Below, in pieces: positions 1 through 8,160 of a stretch of 64,000 nucleotides of DNA (the first letter of the stretch is position 1; the number at the start of each line of letters is the position of its first letter). The translations under genes were made by a program, and so were the position numbers. This DNA is from Nocardia concava NBRC 100430 (GTDB lineage Bacteria; Actinomycetota; Actinomycetes; Mycobacteriales; Mycobacteriaceae). Below the pieces are notes generated by a model. It did not search any database, was not told the DNA's origin, and was given only the letters and a program-made list of their open reading frames with translations. The stretch is from assembly GCF_000308815.1 (NCBI RefSeq), contig NZ_BAFX01000017.1:1-64000 (forward strand), given 5' to 3'.

Positions 1-2
1 CC

Positions 3-119
3 AACGCCCGCAAGCAGATCGAGCACATCCTCGGCACCCGCATCTACCTGCACCTGCACGTGAAGGTTGCCAAGGACTGGCAGCGCGACCCGAAGCAGCT
101 CGGCAAGCTCGGTTTCTGA
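3..119 (+). CDS. era: GTPase Era, C-terminal end (partial at window edge)
   Basis: The last 38 codons of a gene that begins outside the window. The peptide NARKQIEHILGTRIYLHLHV, followed by a VKVAKDWQRDP-type stretch and a short tail, is the end of the KH domain of Era, the GTPase that binds 16S rRNA during 30S ribosome assembly. The GTPase part is not visible. Position next to a divergent amidase, recO and uppS matches the mycobacterial order, which supports the call. The stop codon at 117-119 is followed at once by a palindromic repeat (121-201), which probably also ends transcription. Confidence 0.9.
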   Translation, partial: NARKQIEHILGTRIYLHLHVKVAKDWQRDPKQLGKLGF

Positions 120-120
120 G

Positions 121-201
121 CCCCGTCATCCCGGCATGTTTTTGGCCGGGATCCACAGCAGCCGGGTGGATTCCGGCCAAAAGCACGCCGGAATGACGAG
201 G
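121..201. repeat. 81-nt palindromic repeat element, copy 1
   Basis: An imperfect palindrome running from CCCCGTCATCCCGGC to GCCGGAATGACGAGG. Each half also folds on itself (CCGGC/GCCGG type stems), so the element is two hairpins inside a larger inverted repeat. It fills the gap between the convergent era and amidase genes and could act as a bidirectional terminator. A second copy of the same length and design lies inside the NRPS gene at 20818-20898. The layout resembles the scattered REP-type repeats with GTCATTCCGGC ends known in many bacteria. Confidence 0.85.
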
Positions 202-212
202 TTGGGCCGGGT

Positions 213-1628
213 TCAGGGCTGGGGCCACCAGGCTGTCGGGCGGGTTTTGTGCCAGGCCAGCTCCGACTCGAGTTGCGCGGCAACGGAAACCAGCAGGGGC
301 TCGGAGTTGGCCGGGCCCATCAGCTGGGCGCCGACCGGGAGGCCGGTGGCGGTGAAGCCCGACGGGACGTTGACGGCGGGCCAGCCCAGGACGTTCCACG
401 GCCAGGTGTAAGGGCATGCGGCGGTGATGAGTTCGTCGGTGGCCCAGTTACTGATGCCGTCGATCTCGTGGACACCCGGCGGCGGGGTCGCCGTGGTAGG
501 GGCCAGGATCAGGTCGAAGTCGTTGAACATCCGGCCGATTCGCATGCGCAGCAACGGTTCTGCCTGCCGCGCCGCGAACAGCAGCGGGGACAGCAGGCGG
601 CCGACGAGGGCATTGTGGGTGGTGCGCGGGTCCACCTGGGCCTTGGGGAGGCGCTCGAGTGCCTGGTTGACGCCGGTCAGGGAACGGGGCAGGAAGGTCG
701 CGCCCATCAAGACGCCGTAGTGGATATCGGCGATGGTGACCTGGTGGCCCAGGCGGCGCAGCGTGTTCGCGGTGGCGTGCACCCGAGCCTCCACCTCGCG
801 ATCGAGCGCGGTCTTGGTGGCGGTGAACGGAATTCGCAGTGACAGCGCGATGCGCAGGCGGCCCGGATCGCGGCCGACGGCATCGGAGACGCGCAGCGCG
901 GGTGGGGTGTGCAGGTCGCCGGGATGCGGCCCGGCGGCCGCGTCGAGCAGCAGGGCGGCATCGGCGACGGTGCGGGCGAGCGGCCCATTCACGGTGAGCC
1001 CGTAGAACGCCTCCGGCAGCGGCCAGGTCGAGATGCGCCCGCGCTGCGGCTTGATCCCGACCAGGTTGTTCCAGGCGGCCGGAATGCGCACCGAGCCCGC
1101 GCCGTCGGAACCCAGTGCGGCGGGCACCAGTCCGGCCGCCACGGCCGCACCGGAACCGCCCGACGACCCACCGGGCGTGTGGTCGGCGCTCCACGGATTC
1201 CTGGTGTGCCCGAAGGCATCTCCGCTCGTGAATGGCAGCTGCCCGAGCTCGCAGGTATTGGTCTTGCCGACGATCACCGCCCCGGCCGCGCGCAGCCGCC
1301 GAACCGCTTCCGCGTCTTCGGTTTTCGCCGGGAAGTCACCGCCGCAGCCGAAAGCCGTTGGGGTACCGGCCAGATCGGTGTCGTCCTTGATGGCCAGCGG
1401 CACGCCGAGCAGCGGGGCCCGTTCCCCGGCGGCGAGCTTGCGATCGGCCTCGGCGGCCTCGGCGAGCGCCTCGGTCCGGCGCACGATCCGGAAGGCATTG
1501 AGCGCACCCTGACTCGCGTCGATCCGATCGAGAACAGCTGTGGTCGCCTGTACCGAGGTGAGCGTCCCGTCCGCCAGTGCCGCCGCGAGTTCCGCCAGTC
1601 CGAGCTCGCCAACCGACGCCAGTGTCAT
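213..1628 (-). CDS. Amidase (GatA / AmiA2 type)
   Basis: A 471-residue amidase-signature enzyme that hydrolyses carboxamides; the substrate cannot be read from sequence. The Ser-cisSer-Lys triad is visible: Lys in VPLAIKDDTD, the serine-glycine loop GGSSGGSGAA, and the nucleophile region DGAGSVRIPA. Length is normal for the family. It is the positional counterpart of amiA2 (Rv2363) between era and recO in mycobacteria. The ATG at 1626-1628 is chosen because MTLASVGELGLAEL is a typical N-terminus and a 17-bp inverted repeat lies just upstream at 1646-1662. It converges on era. It is not part of a gatCAB operon here, so an amidotransferase role is unlikely. Confidence 0.88.
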   Translation of the reverse strand: MTLASVGELGLAELAAALADGTLTSVQATTAVLDRIDASQGALNAFRIVRRTEALAEAAEADRKLAAGERAPLLGVPLAIKDDTDLAGTPTAFGCGGDFPAKTEDAEAVRRLRAAGAVIVGKTNTCELGQLPFTSGDAFGHTRNPWSADHTPGGSSGGSGAAVAAGLVPAALGSDGAGSVRIPAAWNNLVGIKPQRGRISTWPLPEAFYGLTVNGPLARTVADAALLLDAAAGPHPGDLHTPPALRVSDAVGRDPGRLRIALSLRIPFTATKTALDREVEARVHATANTLRRLGHQVTIADIHYGVLMGATFLPRSLTGVNQALERLPKAQVDPRTTHNALVGRLLSPLLFAARQAEPLLRMRIGRMFNDFDLILAPTTATPPPGVHEIDGISNWATDELITAACPYTWPWNVLGWPAVNVPSGFTATGLPVGAQLMGPANSEPLLVSVAAQLESELAWHKTRPTAWWPQP

Positions 1629-1645
1629 GTGAATCCCGTCTCTTC

Positions 1646-1662
1646 CGTACCCGTGGGTAACG
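1646..1662. promoter_or_regulatory. Inverted repeat upstream of the amidase, likely operator
   Basis: CGTACCCGTGGGTAACG is an almost perfect inverted repeat (TACCC-gt-GGGTA core) lying 18 nt upstream of the amidase start. Its size and symmetry suit a TetR-family operator. No adjacent regulator gene points to the protein that would bind. Confidence 0.5.
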
Positions 1663-1833
1663 TAGCGCGATTCTGGTCACACGTCCAATGTTGGTGCGCG
1701 GCAAGATCGGCCCGAATTGCGCGGGAGGTTCGGACCGATCCCACCTCATCGGCGGTGCTGAGGTGAGGGCGCGCCGCCGACGTCTCGGGGCCGGGCGGCC
1801 GCCTAGCGATCCCGCCGCCGGTCCTCGTGCGAA

Positions 1834-1870
1834 CCGTCGTCCGGCCCACCCCGCCGGGGCCGGACGACGG
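1834..1870. other. Strong hairpin in the recO upstream region
   Basis: The 428-nt gap between the amidase and recO contains a perfect 14-bp stem (1834-1847 pairing with 1857-1870) with a 9-nt loop. No T-run follows it, so it is not a simple terminator. It lies about 190 nt before the recO start and may be part of an mRNA leader. The open frame that runs through this gap in the recO frame has no similarity I recognise and is treated as non-coding. Confidence 0.4.
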
Positions 1871-2056
1871 TGCACACGACGGGCCCCTCGGCACGCAGGG
1901 ACCGCGGAGCCGAAGCTCGGGGGAACCGCACCGCGGGAGTCTTTCGCATGGTCCGAGCATCGGGCCTCCCGCCAACCGCCCACCAACGAACCACTAATCG
2001 GCACACGCCCGCCGACTCGTCGTCATTCGGTCGGTCCCGCGTGCAAGACTGTTGCG

Positions 2057-2830
2057 GTGCGGTTGTATCGGGATCATGCGGTGGTGCTGCGCCAGCACAA
2101 GCTGGGCGAGGCGGATCGCATTGTCACGTTGCTGACGCGGCAGCACGGGCTGGTTCGGGCGGTGGCCAAGGGGGTGCGGCGGACTCGGTCGAAGTTCGGG
2201 GCTCGGTTGGAGCCGTTCGCCTATGTGGATGTGCAGTTGCATCCGGGGCGGAATCTGGACACTGTCACCCAGGTTCATACCGTCGAGACCTTCGCGGCGG
2301 ATATCGTCGCCGACTACGGCCGGTACACCACCGCCTGCGCGGTGCTCGAGACCGCGGAGCGGCTGGCGGGTGAGGAGGGGGCGCCGGCCCCGCGCCTGCA
2401 CACCCTCACCGCGGGCGCGCTGCGGGCCATTGCGCTGGGGAATCGCCCCCACGAATTGATCCTCGACGCGTTCCTGTTGCGCGCCATGGGTTTTGCCGGA
2501 TGGGCCCCGGCCCTCGACGATTGCGCCCGCTGCGCCACCCCCGGCCCGCACCGCGCCTTCCACGTGGCGGCCGGCGGCGCGGTCTGCGTGCACTGCCGCC
2601 CGCCCGGCGCGGCCACCCCGATGCTCGGCGTCCTCGACCACATGAGCGCCCTCAACCGCGGCGACTGGACCGGCGTCAACGCCATCCCCGACACCATGCG
2701 CCGCCAGGCCAGCGGTCTCATCGCCGCGCACCTGCAATGGCACCTCGAACGCCAGCTGCGCACCCTGCCCCTGATCGAGCGCACCCGCCCGCACGAGGCC
2801 GTGGAGCGCGCGGGGGCCGCGATCGGCTGA
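2057..2830 (+). CDS. recO: DNA repair protein RecO
   Basis: 257 residues. RecO helps load RecA on SSB-coated single-stranded DNA in the RecF pathway. The N-terminal OB-fold region (VRLYRDHAVVLRQHKLGEAD onward) and the C-terminal helical part with a four-cysteine zinc site (CARC near residue 155 and CVHC about 20 residues later) are both present. The reading frame is open much further upstream, but the GTG at 2057 gives the family's normal N-terminus and length. In mycobacteria recO lies directly before uppS; here a secreted protein gene has come between them. Confidence 0.92.
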   Translation: MRLYRDHAVVLRQHKLGEADRIVTLLTRQHGLVRAVAKGVRRTRSKFGARLEPFAYVDVQLHPGRNLDTVTQVHTVETFAADIVADYGRYTTACAVLETAERLAGEEGAPAPRLHTLTAGALRAIALGNRPHELILDAFLLRAMGFAGWAPALDDCARCATPGPHRAFHVAAGGAVCVHCRPPGAATPMLGVLDHMSALNRGDWTGVNAIPDTMRRQASGLIAAHLQWHLERQLRTLPLIERTRPHEAVERAGAAIG

Positions 2831-2926
2831 CCCTGGGAGTCCCGGTGAGTGGGGCTCGAACGGTGGTCAGGATCAGTGAGATTCGATACGGGGCAGCTGA
2901 AGATCGGGGAGCCTAGAGTTCTCGGC

Positions 2927-4129
2927 GTGTTCCTCGCGTCCCCTCGAAAATCCGCCCGCGCGTCCGTGGCGCTGACCGCCGCCGTCCTCGCCGTCTCCGG
3001 TGCCGCCACCGCGGCAGCCGAGCCGGTGACACCGAGTTCGCCCTTCGGCGGGTTCTCGTACACGGTGAAGGTCGAAAAGCCCGGCGAGGCAGACGGATTC
3101 ATCTACTACACCAGCGGCGTGAGCGCGGCCGCGCTGGTGCCCGGACTGGGCACCGTGGCGCAGGCGCTACCCGGCGGTCGGCCCGCGAACATCATCGCAG
3201 ACCGCTCCGGCCGGGAGCTCGAGCGATTCGAACCCCCTGCGGGACAGGATGTCTCGAACTTCCGGACGCAGACCTATCAGGGCCGCACGGTGCTCACCTG
3301 GTGGCAGGGGAGCACGGTGGCAGGGCACGGCTCGGGCGTGGGCGTCATCGCCGACAAGAACTTCAACGTCCTGGCGACCGTGGATCCGGGCGGCGCGGGC
3401 GCGGATGTGCACGAATTCCGGCTCACCCCGGACGGTCGCGCGCTGGTCACCTCGTATCCGCAGGTGGATACCGATCTCACCGCGATCGGCGGCCCGGCGA
3501 ACGGGAAGATGTTCGACACCGCCGCCGTCGTCATCGATGTGGCATCCGGCAAGCAGCTGTTCCGCTGGAGCGCGGCCGAGCATGTCCCGCTGAGCGATTC
3601 GGAGACCTCCGGCAAGCTCACCGGCGACGTCTACGACCCGTACCACATGAACTCGATCAGCCTGGATCCGTCCGGGAATCTGATTGTCTCCCTGCGCAAT
3701 ACGGCGGCCGTGTACGACATCGACCCGAACACCGGCGAAATCCTCTGGCAGCTGGGCGGCAAGAATCCGACGCTGGCCGCCGACCCCGGCGTCGAATTCG
3801 CCTTCCAGCACGACGCCGAATTCACCGACGCCTCGACCCTGCGCCTGTTCAACAACAACTCCAGCGGCCTGGAATCCCGGGGCAAGTCGAGCGTCGAGTG
3901 GATCCACATCGACCCGGCCGCCAAGCGCGCCACCCTGATCCGCAACCAGCAGCACCCGGAGGGCATCGTCACCCCCGCCATGGGCAACGCCGAAACCCTC
4001 CCGAACGGCAACACCCTGGTCAGCTGGGGCATGACCCCGCGCATCTCGGAGTTCACGCCCGGCGGGGACCTCGTCTACGACGCCGTTCTGCCGTTCGGGA
4101 CCTACCGCGCCTACCTGGCCCCGCGCTGA
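2927..4129 (+). CDS. Secreted arylsulfotransferase-like (ASST) protein
   Basis: 400 residues with a signal peptide: basic MFLASPRKSARAS start, hydrophobic stretch to about residue 28, cleavage near AAAEP. The rest is a beta-propeller-type sequence with repeated D/N-rich turns (ADRSGRELERF, DPNTGEILWQLGGK, FQHDAEF, LFNNNSSG), typical of the arylsulfotransferase / ASST_2 family, which moves sulfate between phenolic compounds or is of unknown substrate. The GTG at 2927 puts the signal peptide at the N-terminus; starts further upstream would bury it. It sits between recO and uppS and is absent from that place in mycobacteria. Exact reaction unknown. Confidence 0.75.
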   Translation: MFLASPRKSARASVALTAAVLAVSGAATAAAEPVTPSSPFGGFSYTVKVEKPGEADGFIYYTSGVSAAALVPGLGTVAQALPGGRPANIIADRSGRELERFEPPAGQDVSNFRTQTYQGRTVLTWWQGSTVAGHGSGVGVIADKNFNVLATVDPGGAGADVHEFRLTPDGRALVTSYPQVDTDLTAIGGPANGKMFDTAAVVIDVASGKQLFRWSAAEHVPLSDSETSGKLTGDVYDPYHMNSISLDPSGNLIVSLRNTAAVYDIDPNTGEILWQLGGKNPTLAADPGVEFAFQHDAEFTDASTLRLFNNNSSGLESRGKSSVEWIHIDPAAKRATLIRNQQHPEGIVTPAMGNAETLPNGNTLVSWGMTPRISEFTPGGDLVYDAVLPFGTYRAYLAPR

Positions 4130-4235
4130 TCTGTCGGTGGACGACACTGCCCGCTCGATGGAGGAAATGTAGGGGTTCCACGCCAATCGTGTGGGTCCCG
4201 TTCGGCCGTCCGAGCCGTCGGGCAGGATGGTGGGC

Positions 4236-5030
4236 GTGATCGGTACTCGGAAGTCATCGAACGAGCAGCGTGTCGTGCGGCCGCCGTCGCCGCATCCCTC
4301 CGGGGCGAAGCCGCCCGCCATCCCGGCGGAGTTCGTGCCCAGGCATGTGGCGCTGGTGATGGACGGGAACGGCCGCTGGGCGCAGGATCGCGGGCTGCCG
4401 CGCACCGCCGGGCACGAGCGCGGCGAGGCGGTGCTCATGGACACCGTCGAGGGCTGCATCGAGATCGGCGTGAAGTGGCTGTCGGCGTACGCCTTCTCCA
4501 CCGAGAACTGGAAGCGCAGCCCCGACGAGGTCCGCTTCCTCATGGGCTTCAACCGCGATGTGATCCGCCGCCGCCGCGACGAGATGCACGAGATGGGCGT
4601 CCGGGTCCGCTGGGCCGGTCGCCGACCGCGCCTGTGGCGCAGCGTGATCAAGGAATTGGAGATCGCCGAGGAGCTGACGCAGGACAATACGGTGATGACC
4701 CTCACCATGTGCGTCAACTACGGCGGCCGCGCCGAGATCGCCGACGCCGCACGGGAAATCGCGCGCCGGGTGGCGGCGGGGGAGATCGACCCGGAGAAGA
4801 TCACCGAGGCCACCGTCGCCCGCTACCTCGACGAACCCGATATGCCGGACGTGGATCTGTTCCTGCGCCCCTCGGGCGAGCTGCGCAGCTCCAACTTCCT
4901 GATCTGGCAGGCCGCCTACGCCGAATTCGTCTTCCAGGAAACGCTTTTCCCCGATTTCGACCGCCGCAACCTCTGGGACGCGTGCCTCGAATACGCCAAG
5001 CGCGACCGCCGCTTCGGAGGTGTGAAATGA
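4236..5030 (+). CDS. uppS: Polyprenyl (decaprenyl) diphosphate synthase
   Basis: 264 residues. Z-prenyltransferase that builds the C50 lipid carrier for peptidoglycan and arabinogalactan from isopentenyl diphosphate. Signature [14 protein letters not shown] near the N-terminus, then [14 protein letters not shown] and the C-terminal [19 protein letters not shown] with the conserved Arg and Ser that bind diphosphate. The GTG at 4236 is preceded by GGCAGGA; an ATG at 4227 and another at 4191 in the same frame are less likely. It overlaps the next gene by ATGA, so the two are translationally coupled. Confidence 0.93.
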   Translation: MIGTRKSSNEQRVVRPPSPHPSGAKPPAIPAEFVPRHVALVMDGNGRWAQDRGLPRTAGHERGEAVLMDTVEGCIEIGVKWLSAYAFSTENWKRSPDEVRFLMGFNRDVIRRRRDEMHEMGVRVRWAGRRPRLWRSVIKELEIAEELTQDNTVMTLTMCVNYGGRAEIADAAREIARRVAAGEIDPEKITEATVARYLDEPDMPDVDLFLRPSGELRSSNFLIWQAAYAEFVFQETLFPDFDRRNLWDACLEYAKRDRRFGGVK

Positions 5031-5434
5031 CCGATCAGCTCACCCCGGCCGAGGAGCTCCAGCTCCGCGCCAAGACCCTGTTGATCCGCTACGGCGTCGA
5101 CGTCCGAGAGGAGGAGGGCGGTCTCGGCTTCGAATACGAGGGCGCGCTCTGCTCGCTGCGCGGGGTCAACCTCTCGCCCGGCCTCGATGTCCTGGCCATG
5201 ATGTGCATCCTGGCCTGGGACCGCCCGGTCAAACCCCAACTGCACAAGCGCGTCGCCGAACGCAATGCCGCTCTGCAGTTCGGCACCCTCACCGTCGTCT
5301 CCCGCGACAAGCAGGCCGACGTGATCCTGCGCTACACCTTCCCCGCCGCTGGCCTCGAGGATGAGCCCCTGGCGACCATCCTGCTGCTCACCCTCTCCGG
5401 CGCGAGCCGCGCCCGGCAGGGCCTGTTGCCCTGA
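5027..5434 (+). CDS. Conserved hypothetical protein downstream of uppS (Rv2360c-like)
   Basis: 135 residues. The ATG overlaps the uppS stop (ATGA) and has a perfect GGAGG seven nucleotides upstream, so it is made together with UppS. The sequence is a small acidic-to-neutral alpha/beta protein without signal peptide or membrane segments; it ends in [13 protein letters not shown]. It is the positional counterpart of the conserved Rv2360c of M. tuberculosis. The pattern is loosely like YbjN / type III chaperone folds, but that is only an impression. Function unknown. Confidence 0.8.
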   Translation: MTDQLTPAEELQLRAKTLLIRYGVDVREEEGGLGFEYEGALCSLRGVNLSPGLDVLAMMCILAWDRPVKPQLHKRVAERNAALQFGTLTVVSRDKQADVILRYTFPAAGLEDEPLATILLLTLSGASRARQGLLP

Positions 5435-5437
5435 CCG

Positions 5438-6067
5438 TCAGGACTCGGCCCCGGCCACGGCCGGGGTGCCGACCCGCATGCCCGGCGTGAGCAGTTCGAC
5501 GCCGCGGTACAGGGTCTCCGGATTCACATCGCCCATGATCAGGTGCTGCAGGATGAATCCGGGCAGGATGCCGAGCATGGTCTTGGCGACCGCGTCGGTA
5601 TCGGAATCCGGTGGCAGCCAGCCGACTTCGCGCATGCGCAGCGCGTAGTCCTGCCAGAGGCGGCGGATGCCGCCCAGGGTGGTGCGCACGTAGTCGCCGA
5701 TATTGGGGTCGGTGAGGGCCAGGGACCAGGCCTGGGGGATGAGGTGCACCGGGCCGCCGGGCGCGCTGAGCTGGACGATCGCCTCGGCGACGGTGCGGAT
5801 CAGTTCGGCGGGGGTGGGCAGGGGATCGGAGTGCACGGCCTCGAAGAGGGTGGCGTGCAGCTCGGTGCTCGCCTCGGTGGTGAGGGCGGCGATGATGTCG
5901 TCCTTGGACTTGAAGTAGCGGTAGACCGCACCGGCGGAGAGCCCGGATTCGGCGAAGACGTCCTGCATGGTGGTGGCGTGCAGGCCCTTGCGGGCGAAGC
6001 AGGACTGGGCGGCGTCGAGGATCTGCTGCCTGCGGCGTTCCAGGTGTTCCTCGCTGACTCTGGGCAT
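5438..6067 (-). CDS. TetR-family transcriptional regulator
   Basis: 209 residues. N-terminal helix-turn-helix: RQQILDAAQSCFARKGLHAT, then AGAVYRYFKSKDDIIAAL, standard for TetR repressors. The C-terminal ligand-binding half has no strong signature. It is transcribed away from the membrane-protein gene at 6171, and the 103-nt gap between them holds a long palindrome (6098-6128), so autoregulation plus control of the neighbour is likely. Its stop lies 3 nt from the convergent gene at 5434. Confidence 0.9.
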   Translation of the reverse strand: MPRVSEEHLERRRQQILDAAQSCFARKGLHATTMQDVFAESGLSAGAVYRYFKSKDDIIAALTTEASTELHATLFEAVHSDPLPTPAELIRTVAEAIVQLSAPGGPVHLIPQAWSLALTDPNIGDYVRTTLGGIRRLWQDYALRMREVGWLPPDSDTDAVAKTMLGILPGFILQHLIMGDVNPETLYRGVELLTPGMRVGTPAVAGAES

Positions 6068-6080
6068 GCGCCCAAAGTAA

Positions 6081-6128
6081 AACGAATATCCGTTCTTGAC
6101 AAGGTGACAGCCGGGTGTCAGCCTTGTC
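6081..6128. promoter_or_regulatory. Divergent promoter with two inverted repeats (TetR operator candidates)
   Basis: A 31-nt palindrome at 6098-6128: GACAAGG-TGACA on the left and TGTCA-GCCTTGTC on the right around CCGGG, broken only by one extra base. Beside it AACGAATATCCGTT (6081-6094) is a second imperfect inverted repeat. TTGACA at 6096-6101 overlaps the larger palindrome and could be the -35 element of the rightward gene. This layout suits repression by the TetR protein encoded next to it. Confidence 0.65.
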
Positions 6129-6170
6129 CCAACAAAAAGAACGAACCTTCGCTTTCTTTGGAAGAGTGCC

Positions 6171-7190
6171 ATGAACACTGCGCAGCGCCCGTCGGAGAAC
6201 ACCCGGCCCGCCACGGCAATCAACCCCCTTCCCAAGGCTTTCCGCCTCGCGCTGGCGCTGGGCCTCGCCGCCGCCGTCATCCAGGCTGTCATGCTCATCG
6301 CCTTCGCCTGGCCCGCCGCCCGGGTGGCGCCCCGCGAACTGCCCATCGCCATCACCGGCCCGCAGGCCGCCGCGGTCACCCAGCAGCTGAACGCCCGCGA
6401 GCCCGGCGGCTTCGACATCCGCACCGTCGCAGACGAATCCGCCGCCCGCGACGCCATCGCGAGCCGGGATGTCTACGGCGCCATCCTGACCGACGGACAG
6501 CCCCGCGTGCTGATCGCCTCGGCCGCGAGCCCACTTGTGGCGCAACAGCTTTCCGGCTTCGCCCAGCAGCTGAACGGCATCGCCCCCGCGCCCGTGCAGG
6601 ATGTGGTCGCCGCCGACCCGCACGATCCGCGCGGAGCCGGTTTCGGCGCGATGGTGCTCCCGCTGGTCATGTCCGGCCTGGCGGGCGGCGTGCTGATGAG
6701 CCTGCTGGTCAAGTCGGTGCCCGCCCGCGGTGTCGGCCTGCTCACCTTCGCGATCGCCGGTGGGCTGCTGAGCATGACGATCGTGCAGGGCTGGCTGCAC
6801 CTGCTGCCCGGCGCCTACCTGACGATGGCCGCGATCGCCGGACTGGTCTCCTTCGCCGTCGCCGGAACGGTGGCCGGTCTCGCTTCGGTCATCGGCCCCG
6901 CGGGCATCGGCATCGCCGCCCTGACCATGCTGCTGATCGGAAACCCGTTCTCCGGAGCCACTTCCGCGCCGGAGCTGCTGCCCAAGCCGTGGGGCGCCAT
7001 CGGCCAGCTGCTCCCGCCCGGCGCCGCCGCCACCCTGCTCCGTTCGGCCGCCTTCTTCGGCGACGCCTCCATCGCGGGCCCGCTGACGGTCCTGTTGTGC
7101 TGGGCCGCAGCCGCTCTGGTCCTGCTCGGCATCGGCATCCTGCGCAGCCCCGCTGCCGAGCCGGTCGCCGAGCCGGTCCCCGCCGTCTGA
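6171..7190 (+). CDS. Multi-pass membrane protein, YhgE/ABC-2 permease-like
   Basis: 339 residues. One membrane helix at about residues 24-47, then a soluble extracytoplasmic domain of about 100 residues (PRELPIAITGPQAAAVTQQL onward), then about five hydrophobic helices from residue 160 to 330 and a short Pro/Val-rich tail. The pattern, one helix, large external loop, then a helix bundle, is that of YhgE/Pip or ABC-2 type export permeases. No ATPase is adjacent. With the divergent TetR gene it makes a typical regulated efflux pair. The substrate cannot be predicted. Confidence 0.65.
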   Translation: MNTAQRPSENTRPATAINPLPKAFRLALALGLAAAVIQAVMLIAFAWPAARVAPRELPIAITGPQAAAVTQQLNAREPGGFDIRTVADESAARDAIASRDVYGAILTDGQPRVLIASAASPLVAQQLSGFAQQLNGIAPAPVQDVVAADPHDPRGAGFGAMVLPLVMSGLAGGVLMSLLVKSVPARGVGLLTFAIAGGLLSMTIVQGWLHLLPGAYLTMAAIAGLVSFAVAGTVAGLASVIGPAGIGIAALTMLLIGNPFSGATSAPELLPKPWGAIGQLLPPGAAATLLRSAAFFGDASIAGPLTVLLCWAAAALVLLGIGILRSPAAEPVAEPVPAV

Positions 7191-7218
7191 GTCCGAGTCC
7201 CCGGGATGACGAGATGCG

Positions 7219-7249
7219 GCGCGCCCCTGCGTATTACGCAGGGGCGCGC
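7219..7249. terminator. Bidirectional terminator between the membrane protein and zur
   Basis: A perfect 13-bp GC stem (7219-7231 with 7237-7249) around TATTA, followed by TTGTTGTTG. It lies between two convergent genes ending at 7190 and 7268. Confidence 0.85.
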
Positions 7250-7267
7250 TTGTTGTTGCGGCTGCTG

Positions 7268-7681
7268 TCAGCCCTTCGCCTCGGCGCAGTTCTGGCAGGT
7301 GCCGAAGATCTCCATGGTGTGCGAGATATCGGTGAACCCGTGCTCGGCCGCGATGGAATCGGCCCAGGCCTCGACGGTCGGTCCCTCGACCTCGACGGTG
7401 CTGCCGCACTGCCGGCACACCAGGTGATGGTGATGCCCGGTGGAGCACTGCCGATACACCGATTCCCCGGTGTCGGTACGCAATACGTCGACCATCCCGG
7501 CATCGGCCAGCGACTGCAGCGTCCGGTACACCGTGGTCAGCCCGATGCCCTCACCGCGCTTGCGGAGTTCATCGTGCAGTTCCTGCGCGGAGCGGAATTC
7601 ATCGATATCGGCGAGCAGGGCGGCGATGGCGCTGCGCTGCCGGGTGCTGCGGACCCCGACGGTCTTCTCGGTCGTTCCCAC
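7268..7681 (-). CDS. zur: Zinc uptake regulator Zur (FurB)
   Basis: 137 residues, Fur family. It represses zinc uptake and zinc-sparing genes when zinc is bound. Winged helix with LTTVYRTLQSLADAGMV, then the metal-site run GHHHHLVCRQCG and a second CxxC (CQNC) near the C-terminus for the structural zinc. It starts 3 nt behind smtB and is co-transcribed with it, the same two-gene zinc unit (Rv2358-Rv2359) found next to glyS in M. tuberculosis. Position and motifs favour zinc over iron as the sensed metal. Confidence 0.92.
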   Translation of the reverse strand: MGTTEKTVGVRSTRQRSAIAALLADIDEFRSAQELHDELRKRGEGIGLTTVYRTLQSLADAGMVDVLRTDTGESVYRQCSTGHHHHLVCRQCGSTVEVEGPTVEAWADSIAAEHGFTDISHTMEIFGTCQNCAEAKG

Positions 7682-7684
7682 GGC

Positions 7685-8080
7685 TCACCCTTCCTCGGCG
7701 TGCGCGACCGCGTCGATCACGATGTGCGCGAGATGTTCGTCGACCAGTTCGTAGATGACCTCGCGCCCGGTGCGCTCCCCGCGTACCACGCCCGCGGACT
7801 TGAGGATCCGCAGGTGCTGGCTGATCAGCGGCTGGGTCACCCCGAGGGTGTCGACCAGTTCGTGCACGCAGCGCGGCGACTCGCGCAGCTGCAGCACGAT
7901 GGCGATGCGCACCGGCGCGGCCAGGGCGCGTAGGAGTTCTCCGGCGGAGTCGAGAATGGTGCGCGAGGGCACGGCCGGCGGCTGGGGCGACCGGTAGGGG
8001 TACGGGTCATGGGGGATCGCGGCCGGGGTCTCCGTCGCGACGTGCGAGCGCCGGATGGGCGCGCCGCTCTCGGTGGTCAT
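7685..8080 (-). CDS. smtB: ArsR/SmtB-family zinc-responsive repressor
   Basis: 131 residues. After a Pro-rich N-terminal extension comes the winged helix (LLRALAAPVRIAIVLQLRES, then TQPLISQHLRILKSAGVVRG). The last helix, YELVDEHLAHIVIDAVAHAEE, in pieces shows the Asp/His/His/Glu pattern of the alpha-5 zinc site. In M. tuberculosis the SmtB orthologue represses the smtB-zur operon when zinc is scarce; the same layout here, with an inverted repeat over the promoter, implies the same regulation. Confidence 0.9.
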   Translation of the reverse strand: MTTESGAPIRRSHVATETPAAIPHDPYPYRSPQPPAVPSRTILDSAGELLRALAAPVRIAIVLQLRESPRCVHELVDTLGVTQPLISQHLRILKSAGVVRGERTGREVIYELVDEHLAHIVIDAVAHAEEG

Positions 8081-8110
8081 CGAACCAACTCCTTATTGGA
8101 AACCGATGCC

Positions 8111-8139
8111 ATTCTTATATGCAAGATTGCGCATGTCAA
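8111..8139 (-). promoter_or_regulatory. smtB-zur promoter with overlapping inverted repeat
   Basis: On the minus strand TTGACA (8139-8134) and AAGAAT (8116-8111) are separated by exactly 17 nt, a standard promoter about 30 nt before smtB. Between them lies ATGC...GCAT (8119-8134), an imperfect inverted repeat placed where an ArsR/SmtB dimer would block RNA polymerase. Confidence 0.6.
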
Positions 8140-8160
8140 ACAAGACCACGGCGTGGCGGG

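Noticed and set aside
1688..2056. Upstream extension of the recO reading frame
   Set aside because: Arg/Pro/Ala-rich low-complexity translation, no similarity to RecO; the GTG at 2057 gives the family N-terminus.
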